From Curvibacter cyanobacteriorum (GTDB taxonomy: Bacteria > Pseudomonadota > Gammaproteobacteria > Burkholderiales > Burkholderiaceae_C), in NCBI RefSeq assembly GCF_028649475.1, contig NZ_JAQSIP010000012.1, positions 1 to 64,000 of the forward strand: a stretch of 64,000 nucleotides of DNA, in the 5' to 3' direction. Shown here piece after piece: positions 25,401-34,590 of this stretch. Both the position numbers and the translations under genes were made by a program. The first letter of the stretch is position 1; each line of letters begins with the position of its first letter. Below the pieces are notes generated by a model. It made no database searches. It was given only the letters and a program-made list of their open reading frames with translations, and had not been told where the DNA came from.

Positions 25401-28400
25401 TATGACCTTTGGTTCTACTCTGGGAGCTTTGGCTTCAACACCGGCGTCAGCGATGTGTACGGGGTATCGTCTTCTGGGTTCATCAACACTTGGCGTCATG
25501 TGGTGGCAGTGTTCACCAACGGTGATGTGACCCAGAACACTTTGTACATCGATGGTGTAGCGCAACCGTTATCTCAACGTCATGGTGCACCCCAGCAAGC
25601 CAGTGCTGTGGTCTCCAGCACCTTGCGCGTTGGGGGGTGGTCTGTCAACAATGGCTGGATCAAGTTTCCGGGCAGCGTGGACCAGGTGCGTATCTATGAC
25701 GGGGCACTAAGTCCATCCCAGGTGATGGCGCTTTACAACGAGGCGCACAACTGTGGGGGGCAGTTGATTGCCCAGTACCGCTTTGAAGACAGCGCGGCCT
25801 ACGCCGGCGTGGCGGGCGAGTTGGCTGATTCTGCTGGGCATGCTGGGGGCCCCTTCCACGGCAAAGCGATCGGTCAACCTTTGCCCAACTCAGGGGCCGC
25901 CTTGCCGGCGCGCACGGGCACCACGGGAACTTGTGGCTATGCCCGGCTCAGTGGACCTTTGACGGGCGGTGGGGCCTTTGAGGTGCGCGGCTTGCCAGTG
26001 TCAACGGCGGCGGGCGCCAAGACCAGTGTGGCTTTTTGGATGTACTGGGACGGAACCAGCGGCGTGCGCCCATTGGGTTGGGACAAATACGACCTGTGGC
26101 TGGCCGCTGGGGCTTTTGGTTTCAACACCAGCAACAACGATGTGCAAGGCATCGTGCCCACTGGATTGGAAAAGGCTTGGCATCACATCGTGGCGGTGTT
26201 CACCAATGGCGATGTGACTCAGAACGAACTCTACATTGATGGGGTTCAGCAAAGTCTTCGCGCCCTGCAGTCAGCGGCCAACCCCAGCAATGCGGTGGTG
26301 CAAGGCACGCTGCTGATGGGGGGCTGGGGCAGCAACAGCGATCACCGCTTCACGGGCTATCTCGACGAACTCAAGGTCTTCAACGGGGCCGTCTCCGCCG
26401 CCCAAGTGCTGAGCTTGTACAACGAAGTGCATGCCTGTGGTGGCACTGGACCGGTGGCCGAGTGGCGCATGGATGAGTTGACCTGGGCCTCGGGCGGTGA
26501 GGTGCAACTCAACGCATCTTGGTGGCGGGGTGATGTCGGCGCGGTGTTGGACAGTGGTCCCCATGGGCTGCATGGCACAGCCCAGCGCTATTCGGGGGGA
26601 CGCTTGCCAACGCCGACACCCCATGGAAAGGTGTGCGGCGCTGGGGACTTCTCGGGGGCGTACAACCGTGTCAGCGTCGAAAACGATGTGACGGACCAGT
26701 TGAGTCATGCCGTCACCATCATGGCGTGGGCCAAGCAGCCTTCGGCGGCCACTTACAACTACATTTTCTCCAACAGCCGCGATTGCTGCGGCTCATACCG
26801 GGGGTTCAACCTGGCGGCCACCTACAGTTCGCGTTCTTATTTTCAACTCTGGACTGCTGACCAGGTGCTGCAAAATCTGAACTCGCCGTCGACCATGGCC
26901 CTCAACACTTGGGTGCATCTGGCTGCGACCTTTGATGGCACGACGATGCGGCTCTACCGTGACGGCAATCAGATCGGCAGCCGGGTGCTGTCGGCCACCA
27001 CCATTGGCAACCCGGCGTCCTGGGGCGGGGTGATCGGTGCACTCGCCAACTGTCCCACCTGCGATGGCAATCTGCAAATCGATGAACTCAAGATCTGGAA
27101 CCGAGTGCTTTCGGCCAGCGAGATCACTGTTATTTACAACCATGAGAACGCAGGCCTCAGTTGGGATGGCTCCACTCGCGATTGTGGCAATCAGGCGCCT
27201 ATTTCTGATTGGCACTACGACGAGCATTACTGGACTGGTACCCCTCAGGAGGTCAAGGACAGCAGCCCTCAAGCCAACCATGCCCAGGCCTTCCAGGGGG
27301 CGTCGTCCAGTGCGGTTGGCAAGGTCTGCCGAGCCGGTAGCTTCAGTGGCGTCATGGGCGATGGCCTGCAAGATGGCGTGCAGGCGGGGATCCCGTTGAG
27401 TGGTTTGTCCAGCCAAGTGTTTTCGACCTCGATGTGGGTTCGATTCAACAGCTTGTCGAACGAGCAGTTGATGATGTACGTGGGCATCAGTGGTAGTGGC
27501 ACCGCTACCAGCAACCGCTACTTCTACCTGTCCACCTTCCGCTCTGATGGCTTGGGTTGGGATGGGCTGCATTTTGGTGTTACTGGCCAAAGCGGCTCTT
27601 GGGGCCGCGCTGCAACGGTCAACGCCAGACTTTTCCAAACCGGAGTTTGGCAGCATGTGGTGACGGTCAATGACTTGCGCACCGGTCGTTTGACAGGCTA
27701 CGTCGACGGGGTTCGGGTCTACGATGCCCTCACCCCAGCAGGCAGCATCCCAGGAACGCCTGCGGTGATTTATGTCGGCTACACCCCTGAGGGGGGGCGC
27801 ATCACCAATGCGCTGTTTGACGAAGTTTTGATATTCAACGGTGCCATCAGTGCAGCCCAAGTGCAGGCCATCTACACCAACCAGGCTGCGGGCAAGAATT
27901 GGGACGGTAGCATTCGGGACTGTCCCAACACACCTGGGGTACCTGGCCTGCTCAATGCCTTTGATACAGGCACCGCAGCGGGCGCTGTCAGTGGCTACGT
28001 GACCACCAAGGTGGCGGGGAACTCGGTCACGGTCGATGTGGTCGCTCTCAACGCCCTCAAGACAGAGGTGGACACCAGCTTCAATCAGACCGTCAAGGTG
28101 GAGGTGATCGCCAACCCAGGTCTAGGCGTGGATGTGGACAACTACAACTGTCCTGTCAGCGGTACCGTACTCTCGACAACCCGGGTAGCGATCATCAATG
28201 GTCGCAGCAGCGTGACTTTGCCAGTCGTGGCGAACGCGTGGCGTGACGCGCGCATTCGCCTCAGTTTTCCGCCCACAGGCGCGGCCTCGGTCGTGACTTG
28301 CAGCAACGACAACTTCGCACTGCGACCCTGGGCACTGGGCTTTGTGGCGCGCGATGCAGATTGGCAAACCGCAGGAAATGCCCGTACGTTGGACGCCGCC

Positions 28401-29639
28401 ACTGAGACCAGTGGCCCTGTCCACAAAGCGGGCCAGCCCTTCACCTTGATTGCCAGCGCGTACGACAGTGGTGGGGCTTTAAGCACCAATTACGCCGGCC
28501 TCCCGACAGTGGCGGTTGCGAACTGCCAATTGCCGGCCAGCGGCTGTGTCGGCGGGGTACTGCAAGCGGGGGCGTTCAGTGGCGGGGGAGGCACGGTCAT
28601 TTCCAACACGGCAGTCCACTCCGAAGTGGGTGTCATTCAGGTTCAATTGCAGGACGACAGCTTCGCTCAGGTTGATGCCACTGATGGCAGCACATCGACC
28701 CAACGGACCGTCTATTCTCCCTTGGTCACAGTGGGGCGCTTTGTGCCTGATCATTTCAGCGTGTTGCCGGTCAGCGCCACCCCCGCCTGTACCTCCGGCA
28801 GCAATCCTTTCACCTACCTGGGGCAGGATGGATTGCTGACCGTCGCCACCCTGGTTGCCCAGAACGCCCAGGGACAAACCACCCGTAACTACACCGGCAG
28901 CCTGGCCCGGCTCGATCTGACGCAGTACAGCTTTCACGGCTTTGACGCGCTGAACCTGCCCAGCGGCAGTGTGCTGGGCAGCGGTGCGCAAGCACCCTCG
29001 GGCTTCTGGAGTCAGGGGGTGGCCTTCCAGGTCCAGTCCAACCATTTGATCAGCAAACCCGTCGCGGCGGTGGCACCGGCGTCGGTCACGGTGACGACCC
29101 GTCCGGTGGACCTGGATGGCGTCACCACCCCTGCTGCGGTCACCCTGGCCAGCGCCCAGCGCTATGTGTTTGGCCGCCTCAAGTTGGGCAATGCGTTTGG
29201 GGCCCCGAGCACCGACCTGGTTTTGCCGCTGTCCGCCCAGTATTGGGATGGCAGTCGTTTTGTGACCCACAGCGCCGACAACTGCACCGGCTTTGCGCGC
29301 AGCGCGGTGGGCTTTCGTAACTTCACCAGCGACCTCACCGCCGCGGAGACAGGGACCAGCCATTTGGTGGGCAGCAGTTGGCAGCTCAGCCAAGGTGTGG
29401 GCAGCTTGCGGGTGTCCCGTCCCAGCGGTGGCGACGGCAAGTACCGAGGCAGCAGCGATGTGTTCATCAATTTAGGCACCGACGCCGTGTGCAGCAATGG
29501 CAGCTCCACCGTGGCCCCTGGCTTGGGGCATTTGCAAGGCCGCTGGAGTTGGATTGGGGGCTTGTGCAGCAACCCGGTGGGGCGCATGACCTATGGGGCG
29601 GATCGCCAGCCGTGGGTGTTTCGGCGCGAGGTCTACTGA
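22440..29639 (+). CDS. mshQ: Giant MSHA tip/adhesin protein MshQ
   Basis: A 2399-residue exported protein, last gene of the msh operon. After an N-terminal signal anchor (WWSLLLGLLLAILSAGARA) come: a CBM60/CBM36-like carbohydrate-binding module (about 50-150; NMQVWVNGIK, DRNLFIASVEVRG); a right-handed parallel beta-helix region (about 210-850) with many short Asn/Ser-rich turns; four concanavalin-A-like LamG modules (about 880-1107, 1108-1334, 1336-1570, 1586-1818), each with a 'LYIDGV' or 'YVDGV' strand and an 'ALYNEAHNCGG'-type ending; and a C-terminal DUF6701 domain (about 1838-2399) that identifies MshQ, ending DRQPWVFRREVY. Inferred role: pilus-associated adhesin recognising polysaccharide. 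LamG 1 and 2 are close duplicates. GTG 22437 is an alternative start one codon upstream. Confidence 0.88.
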   Translation: MAHNSGLDRLGRYRLPLMGGCRLLGIWRQVWWSLLLGLLLAILSAGARADETIVVNAYGQGSGGVWPNMQVWVNGIKISGTTDVTVGDAAPPEDNGAAVYSPLTAYTFTAPTSPASHPHLVIDVAFTNDGASGGQDRNLFIASVEVRGQILKGSDPAALLFKSTLPAQLLDTNRTANATDIVTNNKGNLYWTGTLRLFTKNNLVGSCTGAAYPTITAAVAAASPGDVIPICAGTYNEAVVLDKSLTLTTATGGTDVTVNGGASPAVTLADDARLASLLILNLRLTSNVQGLHARSSNHPLALMLSQVSANTVGTAFDLLNANLSGVMVSPGTGRPSVTSTNGSAFVFNSTQSYVLSLRYMTLTSRQTALIVNGPANSNSRHQVNSLVIDTRSGTVAHGVAIYSGTVDMSDVTAKTSGVGVLLGATSAPYAYFNRLSLYSVGNGIQIGSGYGASAFSDLLIQTSGSGSRGIQCYAANYFARLTISTDGDAIYTVPDISLTQTYQDLVLNSANGMGIHVASMSAGTALSAVAIGGSGESRIRIHAKTIGIHVNGRASGSHTLDIHGVSITGAQQGIVTGPSLLSKISLGVQAPVNISTPTTLAGGWALDLNGGNTVTVQNLNVNSINGGVRLGSAVTGAVAIQGTALAPVQIVSSGEGSHAMRLQNSGSVVLDYLTLHANAGFGLQVDASTALTQLSNFDIQSRGDGVYVSNQPNDLSLSNGQVRVTGAGANGIYLAAGSQCNQAKLINQVTATAGDGGIALYVGCASTAHVSGSCLRNGATGLGFGAGSGRISVTGTATSGASYLALSVASTTPGGTVSGSCFAANNAPAAQSTSGQTFSGNYWQGNSAAAYSSGNINDNNALANCPLAASQCPVSAGTTRLLAAYDFEESAAWTGAAGEIRDTAASAGGPYNGQLYVVGGAGTAPLKASASPARPGSPGTCSYAQLQAGGAISLPNLPVNVSPGAKTTVSFWMKWNGGDAMPMGWYQYDLWFYSGSFGFNTGVSDVYGVSSSGFINTWRHVVAVFTNGDVTQNTLYIDGVAQPLSQRHGAPQQASAVVSSTLRVGGWSVNNGWIKFPGSVDQVRIYDGALSPSQVMALYNEAHNCGGQLIAQYRFEDSAAYAGVAGELADSAGHAGGPFHGKAIGQPLPNSGAALPARTGTTGTCGYARLSGPLTGGGAFEVRGLPVSTAAGAKTSVAFWMYWDGTSGVRPLGWDKYDLWLAAGAFGFNTSNNDVQGIVPTGLEKAWHHIVAVFTNGDVTQNELYIDGVQQSLRALQSAANPSNAVVQGTLLMGGWGSNSDHRFTGYLDELKVFNGAVSAAQVLSLYNEVHACGGTGPVAEWRMDELTWASGGEVQLNASWWRGDVGAVLDSGPHGLHGTAQRYSGGRLPTPTPHGKVCGAGDFSGAYNRVSVENDVTDQLSHAVTIMAWAKQPSAATYNYIFSNSRDCCGSYRGFNLAATYSSRSYFQLWTADQVLQNLNSPSTMALNTWVHLAATFDGTTMRLYRDGNQIGSRVLSATTIGNPASWGGVIGALANCPTCDGNLQIDELKIWNRVLSASEITVIYNHENAGLSWDGSTRDCGNQAPISDWHYDEHYWTGTPQEVKDSSPQANHAQAFQGASSSAVGKVCRAGSFSGVMGDGLQDGVQAGIPLSGLSSQVFSTSMWVRFNSLSNEQLMMYVGISGSGTATSNRYFYLSTFRSDGLGWDGLHFGVTGQSGSWGRAATVNARLFQTGVWQHVVTVNDLRTGRLTGYVDGVRVYDALTPAGSIPGTPAVIYVGYTPEGGRITNALFDEVLIFNGAISAAQVQAIYTNQAAGKNWDGSIRDCPNTPGVPGLLNAFDTGTAAGAVSGYVTTKVAGNSVTVDVVALNALKTEVDTSFNQTVKVEVIANPGLGVDVDNYNCPVSGTVLSTTRVAIINGRSSVTLPVVANAWRDARIRLSFPPTGAASVVTCSNDNFALRPWALGFVARDADWQTAGNARTLDAATETSGPVHKAGQPFTLIASAYDSGGALSTNYAGLPTVAVANCQLPASGCVGGVLQAGAFSGGGGTVISNTAVHSEVGVIQVQLQDDSFAQVDATDGSTSTQRTVYSPLVTVGRFVPDHFSVLPVSATPACTSGSNPFTYLGQDGLLTVATLVAQNAQGQTTRNYTGSLARLDLTQYSFHGFDALNLPSGSVLGSGAQAPSGFWSQGVAFQVQSNHLISKPVAAVAPASVTVTTRPVDLDGVTTPAAVTLASAQRYVFGRLKLGNAFGAPSTDLVLPLSAQYWDGSRFVTHSADNCTGFARSAVGFRNFTSDLTAAETGTSHLVGSSWQLSQGVGSLRVSRPSGGDGKYRGSSDVFINLGTDAVCSNGSSTVAPGLGHLQGRWSWIGGLCSNPVGRMTYGADRQPWVFRREVY

Positions 29640-29824
29640 GTCGGATAGCTTGTAAAACCCTGGCCCCTATTCAGGTCGGTGTTTTGAAGACCTGGTTGGT
29701 TGATCGGCTTATTTCAATTAACAGGTCGTCATGCCGATTTGTGTTTATTAAAGGAATTTTGTGTGGCGACATCACGTTGTCATGCTGAACGGCTGAAATG
29801 AGATGGGGAGGAGTGTCAAGTATC

Positions 29825-31828
29825 ATGCGTTTGAATCAAACCACTCGTGGGCAGGTATTCAGTCCAGCCAAAGCGGTGATCTGCCAAAACAGTTTTTTCT
29901 ATCCCCATGGTTTTTGGGCGTTGGGCGTCAAAGTGATGCGGCGCCTGGATTTTAAAGCCAAGGCTTTGTCAATCAGTTGTGCCTTTTTGGTGCCGATTGT
30001 TTTTCTGTCTTGGGTCTTTCTTAAATTTGAACAGCAGCAAATCAGTTTCACGCGTCAGGAGCGACTGGGGGTTCAGACCTTTGGTACTTACGTTCCCATC
30101 ATGCACGGCTTGCTGAAGGCCCGGAATGCGACCCGGGCTAGTTTGGGGGGATTGGATCGCAGCAAAGATTACCAGCAGGCACGTACTCAGGTGGACCAAG
30201 CACTGCGTGGCTTGGAGCAGGACATCGCTCAAAGCGATGACCCGTTGAACCTGCGCTCAGATGTGGCCGCGCTGAAGTCCGCCTGGGTCGACACGGCGGC
30301 TGTGCCTAACGGGGTCGACGCCCAGGGCCGTACCGTTTTTGGTCCGGTGGTCAAAGCAAGCATCCAGTTGTTGCGTCACATTGGTGATCGCTCCAATTTG
30401 GTACTGGACCCTGATTTGGACAGCTTCTACCTCACCAATACGCTGGTTCTGGCGCTGCCCCGGGTCATTGATGAGGTGGGACAACTCTGGGGATGGAGCA
30501 GCTACAGCGTGGCCAAGGGCGGCTTGACGGGAGAGGAGTACCGTCGCTACGCAGTTTGGGACGCGGGGGTTCTGCGTGGCTTGGACGATGCGGTGGGGTA
30601 CCTCAATGTGGCTGCCGAGGCCCGTCCCAGTTTGTCGCAGGACCTCAACACCGACTTGTTGGCGAAAACCGAGACCTACCGCAGGCGGGTCTCTGATCCG
30701 TCCAAACTGACTGCCGCCGCGATGACCCCTGAAGAGGTCTATGACCTGGGCGAGAAGGCCCTCGATAACTTGGTGAGTTTTTATGAATCGGGTCTACCCA
30801 CATTGGATGGCATTTTGGCGGAGCGTGAGCACCGGCTCAGCACCTTGCGTAGCTTGGCGCTGCTGGCCTTGCTGGTATTTTTGTCGATAGCCGCCTACTT
30901 GTTTTACAGCTTCTATCTGGTTACTCGGGGGGGCTTGCGGCTGATCAGTCAGCATCTCAACGAAATGGCCACCGGTGATCTGCGGCGTGCACCGGGCGAG
31001 CCCTGGGGGCGCGATGAGCCTGCCATGCTGATACGAGACCTTCGTCTAGCTTACGACTCACTGCGTGATCTGACCCAGAAGGTGGGCCGCTCTGCCGCCG
31101 AGCTGCACCATGCAGCCTCCCAAATATCGGACGCCAGCCTCGACTTGTCAGCCCGCACTGAGGTGTCGGCCGCCAGCCTGGAGGAACAGGCGGCGGTGAT
31201 GGCGCAAATCAGCGTGGCAGGCCAGCACACTGCGGCCAGCGCCACCGAGGCTGCTCGTGTGGCGCAGCGCAACGCCGATGCCAGCCGCCAAGGGGGTGAG
31301 GTTATTTCCGCTGTCGTGGAAGTCATGAACAGCCTCAACAGTTCATCGAAACAAATCGAGGACATCATTGGCGTCATCGATGGCATTGCATTTCAGACCA
31401 ATATTCTTGCTCTGAATGCTGCGGTGGAGGCGGCACGGGCCGGTGAACAGGGGCGTGGGTTTGCTGTCGTCGCCTCGGAAGTCAGAGCCTTGGCCCAGCG
31501 CAGTGCGTCAGCCGCCAAAGAAATCAAAAGTTTGATCACCTCCAATATGGAGCGGGCGGAACGCGGCGAAGCTGTGGTGCGAGAGGCCGGATCGAGCATG
31601 CAGGAGATTTTGGCTCAGGTCATCAGAATTCACGGTTTGGTTGGTGAAATTGCCGATACCGCGCAGGAGCAAGCGGCTGGGGTGGCGCAGGCCGGGCAGG
31701 CTATTCATAAATTAGATCAGGATACTCAGCAAAACGCAGCGATGGTCGAGCAAACCAGTGCGACAGCGAATCTGCTAAAAGACCAAGCTGATGCCTTGTT
31801 GGCTGAGGTGTCAAATTTCAAGTTGTAG
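29825..31828 (+). CDS. Methyl-accepting chemotaxis protein
   Basis: A 667-residue transmembrane chemoreceptor. It has an unusual cytoplasmic N-terminal segment containing [18 protein letters not shown] before TM1 (about 48-66), a periplasmic sensor of about 270 residues (helical, with [11 protein letters not shown]), TM2 (about 340-367), a HAMP-like linker and a signalling domain with the invariant hairpin tip [20 protein letters not shown]. There is no C-terminal CheR-docking pentapeptide. The ATG 29825 follows a strong GGAGGAG; another ATG nine codons earlier is less likely. It is a close paralog of the MCP at 59921-61939. It may be read from its own promoter in the 185-base gap after mshQ. 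Confidence 0.88.
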   Translation: MRLNQTTRGQVFSPAKAVICQNSFFYPHGFWALGVKVMRRLDFKAKALSISCAFLVPIVFLSWVFLKFEQQQISFTRQERLGVQTFGTYVPIMHGLLKARNATRASLGGLDRSKDYQQARTQVDQALRGLEQDIAQSDDPLNLRSDVAALKSAWVDTAAVPNGVDAQGRTVFGPVVKASIQLLRHIGDRSNLVLDPDLDSFYLTNTLVLALPRVIDEVGQLWGWSSYSVAKGGLTGEEYRRYAVWDAGVLRGLDDAVGYLNVAAEARPSLSQDLNTDLLAKTETYRRRVSDPSKLTAAAMTPEEVYDLGEKALDNLVSFYESGLPTLDGILAEREHRLSTLRSLALLALLVFLSIAAYLFYSFYLVTRGGLRLISQHLNEMATGDLRRAPGEPWGRDEPAMLIRDLRLAYDSLRDLTQKVGRSAAELHHAASQISDASLDLSARTEVSAASLEEQAAVMAQISVAGQHTAASATEAARVAQRNADASRQGGEVISAVVEVMNSLNSSSKQIEDIIGVIDGIAFQTNILALNAAVEAARAGEQGRGFAVVASEVRALAQRSASAAKEIKSLITSNMERAERGEAVVREAGSSMQEILAQVIRIHGLVGEIADTAQEQAAGVAQAGQAIHKLDQDTQQNAAMVEQTSATANLLKDQADALLAEVSNFKL

Positions 31829-31931
31829 TTGAAGTAGATTGACCTTCATCATCCGGGACGAAGTGAGTCGGGTGAAAATAGTTGGTAGATCAATAAAAAA
31901 GCAGCCCGCCTGGTTTCAAGGTGGTTTTGCA

Positions 31932-32160
31932 ATGTCAGAGGAAAACATGCGGAAAGCTGATTGGTTCTGCCGCGCTGGGGAATTTTGTAGCGGTGCCAAT
32001 GTGGGACTCGGTGAGTCAGCTGACAAAGCGGGTCACGCGTGGCAAAGTTGAACTCACCACTGTCAGCCTGGGGCAGCCCACGATTCGCTTTGTCGCTACC
32101 GGCTGCAGACGCTCTTGCAAATCAGGCCTACTGGGAGCCCATCGTCGTGCTGAGGCCGCG
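31932..32160 (+). pseudogene. Possible frameshifted gene remnant
   Basis: Between the MCP and the hybrid kinase, protein-like sequence continues across three frames. One frame opens MSEENMRKADWF, a second reads NFVAVPMWDSVSQLTKRVTR and GKVELTTVSLGQPTIRFVA (about 31980-32095), and a third continues LPAADALANQAYWEPIVVLRP (about 32097-32160). Read end to end these look like one interrupted protein of roughly 75 residues that I cannot identify. No intact start or stop joins them. It could be chance; confidence is low. Confidence 0.3.
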
Positions 32161-32163
32161 ATC

Positions 32164-33756
32164 TCAGGGGGAACGCTCAGCGTTGTCCAGATGCGCCTCC
32201 AGTGCCTGCAGCAAGTCGGCCCGGCTGATGGGTTTGCTCAGGACCTCATTCATGCCGCTGTGCCGTAAATCTTGAATCACTCGGGGGTCGACTTGGCCCG
32301 TCAAGCCAATGATGGGCACCTGGCCCGTGCCGCCCTGATCGGCCCCGGGCAACTGCCGGATGGCGCGCGTGGTCTCTGCACCCGACCAGCGAGGCAGGCT
32401 GGCATCCATCAACACCAGATCAAAGGGGGCATCGCGCAGGTGCTGCCAGGCGCTTTGGCCATCGCTGCACAGAGTGGGTTGGGCCCCCACCTCGCGCAGC
32501 CACTGGGCGGTCATTTCATTGCTGTGGGCTGCGTCGTCTACCAGCAAAATGCGCTTGCCGATCAGGGCATCCCCCGAGCTATCCCGGGGCCGCGGGATGG
32601 AGTCTGTGGGGGCGTCGTGTTGCGTTGGGCGCTGCTCGGCCGCCGGTGCGAGTACAAGGCTGACCTCAAAGACAGCCCCGCCGGTCGGGGCGTTGTGTGC
32701 GGAGATTTTACCGTCCATCAAATGGCACAGGCGTTCGCACAACGTCAGACCAATGCCGAAGCTGCCTGCAGGTGAGCGCGGCACCTGGTGATGTGGCGGG
32801 TGGGCTGCGCTGGGTTGTCCGATGTAGAACCCTTCCGGTAAACCGACGCCAGAGTCTTGCACTCGCAGTCGCAGGTGCAGCCGCTTCGAAGGGGGGCCGA
32901 CGGCATCGAGTTGAAGCTGCAGACTGATGACCCCTTCCGCGGTGAAGCGCAGAGCGTTGTCCAGTAGGTTCCTAGCGATTTGCAGGATTCGTTGTTTGTC
33001 GCCGTGCACTCTCGAGAAGGAGAGCTTCGGCTCAAAGATCAGTCTGGTGACTTGCCCCTGGAGGGTGCTTCGATAGCCTGACATCAGACTTTCAAAAGCC
33101 TCCAGCAAATCGAAGTCACGGCAGTGCAGCGAGAAGTCACCTCGCTGCAGGCGGGAGATATCGCCCATGTCGTGCGCGAGGTGGGTCAGGCTCTCTGCTG
33201 CCCGGCTCAAATGTTGTTGCCATCCAGGGACGGCCTTGTGATCGCCCGATGAGGACGACTGTCCCAGCAGACCCAGGATCACTTGCAGCGTGTTCTTGAT
33301 CTCATGGGCCACTTCGAGCAAGAAGGGGGGGGAATGCAGGGTGGTATCAGGCAGGGACACGCTGGCTCTCTGCCGTGCAAACTCAAATGGATCAATCACC
33401 AGGGGGCTGATGCTGTGGATGACGATGTCCGTTTCGCGCCACTTTTTTGGGTGGCTGCGGCACGAGCCATAAAAGATCCTGTCTTCGTGCGATTTCAAGA
33501 CCACCAACTCGTCGCCGTGGAAGTACCCAGGCATGTCCGAGAGGTTGACCTGTTGGCTGATGTTCTGGCCACCAAAGGTCACTTTGGACATCATCTCGCC
33601 CAGTTGGTGATCGCTCAAGTCGCGATCAGGCGAGATCAGCAACTTTCGACAGCGCTGGTTGGCGGCCAATACTTGCCCTTGTAGCGTGGTGATGAGCAGC
33701 AGGTCGCGCGAGTGTTCGTCAAAGACCGAAGCCAGCCACGCGGCATCATTTCTCAT
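32164..33756 (-). CDS. Hybrid sensor histidine kinase with C-terminal receiver
   Basis: A 530-residue soluble kinase: PAS-like sensor (about 8-120; LLLITTLQGQVLAANQRCRK), HisKA with H-box EVAHEIKNTLQ (His151), HATPase with N-box NLLDNALRF (Asn267) and G-box DSGVGLP (Asp301), then a receiver (about 401-525) with DD407-408, phospho-acceptor Asp451 (LMDASLP) and Lys508. No membrane segments are seen. The H-box variant HEIKN places it among the HWE-distant HisKA kinases. The ATG 33756 has GAGG six bases upstream and starts seven bases after the stop of the small partner gene, so both form an operon. An eight-base C run (33325-33332) lies within the coding sequence. Confidence 0.87.
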   Translation of the reverse strand: MRNDAAWLASVFDEHSRDLLLITTLQGQVLAANQRCRKLLISPDRDLSDHQLGEMMSKVTFGGQNISQQVNLSDMPGYFHGDELVVLKSHEDRIFYGSCRSHPKKWRETDIVIHSISPLVIDPFEFARQRASVSLPDTTLHSPPFLLEVAHEIKNTLQVILGLLGQSSSSGDHKAVPGWQQHLSRAAESLTHLAHDMGDISRLQRGDFSLHCRDFDLLEAFESLMSGYRSTLQGQVTRLIFEPKLSFSRVHGDKQRILQIARNLLDNALRFTAEGVISLQLQLDAVGPPSKRLHLRLRVQDSGVGLPEGFYIGQPSAAHPPHHQVPRSPAGSFGIGLTLCERLCHLMDGKISAHNAPTGGAVFEVSLVLAPAAEQRPTQHDAPTDSIPRPRDSSGDALIGKRILLVDDAAHSNEMTAQWLREVGAQPTLCSDGQSAWQHLRDAPFDLVLMDASLPRWSGAETTRAIRQLPGADQGGTGQVPIIGLTGQVDPRVIQDLRHSGMNEVLSKPISRADLLQALEAHLDNAERSP

Positions 33757-33763
33757 CGTCGCC

Positions 33764-34300
33764 TCAGCGCCCTCTGAAGATTTGCTGGGCCATGACCGGG
33801 CCCGCCGAGTACGCATGGTGCCAGCGCCCATGCCCCAGACAATCAATTGGTACGTTGGTCATCAATTGCAACCACTGTGTCACTTCCGAGGTCTCTTCAA
33901 AGATCTCCAGCATCTGGGGAGCCAATTCTTTGAGTCTGTGTGCCATCGGCCACACTTGGCTGTCATCGACCAGGATGGCCGAATAGATACGGGGGTTCAT
34001 CATCCGGGCCGCTAAAAATCGCGAGGCGTAGCGCAGCAGGCCTTGATTGCTCAGGAGCTCGGTGTTGCAGTCACGCAGGTCCCGGATGGAAAACCGGAAG
34101 ATACCGAAATCGGGGTGTTGGTGCAGTTCATCGAGCGAGCGGAAGAACTCGTCTTGGGTGACCAGGCCGGTGTATTTGGTGTAGGCCCCCAGCTTGAGCC
34201 ATTGCATTTCATAAGCCATACGCAGCGCGTCCAGTGTCAGTAGGACACCATCACATTGAGGCAGAGTTTGGTACTTGTCAGATGTCGAGGCTGGGGCCAT
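33764..34300 (-). CDS. Small STAS/SpoIIAA-like protein, partner of hybrid kinase
   Basis: A protein of about 178 residues, function not recognised with confidence. The pattern YQTLPQCDGVLLTLDALRM ... YTGLVTQDEFFRSLDELHQH ... FRFSIRDLRDCNTELLSN ... IYSAILVDDSQVWPMAHRL ... QMLEIFEETSEVTQWL (last part near residue 140) resembles small alpha/beta STAS or SpoIIAA-like domains found beside two-component proteins. It precedes the hybrid kinase by seven bases, so a sensory or modulatory role is likely inference. The start is uncertain: ATGs at 34300 and 34327 and further upstream are in frame, none with a good Shine-Dalgarno; the longer forms would translate the tandem octamer repeat. Confidence 0.6.
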   Translation of the reverse strand: MAPASTSDKYQTLPQCDGVLLTLDALRMAYEMQWLKLGAYTKYTGLVTQDEFFRSLDELHQHPDFGIFRFSIRDLRDCNTELLSNQGLLRYASRFLAARMMNPRIYSAILVDDSQVWPMAHRLKELAPQMLEIFEETSEVTQWLQLMTNVPIDCLGHGRWHHAYSAGPVMAQQIFRGR

Positions 34301-34332
34301 CCTGGCGGTTGAGTGCCAGCACACCATCCCTG

Positions 34333-34362
34333 TGCACCCATGCACCCATGCACCCATGCACC
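34333..34362. repeat. Tandem octamer repeat TGCACCCA
   Basis: Three perfect head-to-tail copies of TGCACCCA (34333-34340, 34341-34348, 34349-34356) and a partial fourth (TGCACC). It sits at or just before the start of the small STAS-like gene of the kinase operon. Copy-number change of an 8-bp unit would shift the frame if translation starts upstream, or change leader length if it does not. Confidence 0.7.
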
Positions 34363-34512
34363 TGGGCCCATCGGGCAAACCCCATTGACTTAGGCCATGC
34401 CGGATTCTTCACTTTGATTCTATTTTGTTGATTTGACTTTTTGTTACCAAATCGAGCAAGGTGATATTTCAGCCATCGACCGTTGTGTGCACCCGACAAA
34501 TGTGACACCCAT

Positions 34513-34574
34513 GTCCATCTCAGGGGCAGAGCAGGCACTGACCATCGCTCCGTTCTGGAGCGGGTGAGATGGAC
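34513..34574. other. Long inverted repeat with nested hairpin downstream of the Cache gene
   Basis: GTCCATCTCA (34513-34522) and TGAGATGGAC (34565-34574) are a perfect 10-bp inverted repeat; the 42-base interior contains a second stem CGCTCC/GGAGCG (34546-34551, 34557-34562). It starts 17 bases after the stop of the Cache gene on the minus strand. No U tract follows, so it may be a transcript-end structure or an operator-like element. Confidence 0.4.
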
Positions 34575-34590
34575 CGGACCATCAGCTGTT

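Noticed and set aside
29672-29694. Inverted repeat CAGGTC/GACCTG after mshQ as terminator
   Set aside because: Only six base pairs with an 11-base loop and no U tract; not enough to call the operon's terminator.
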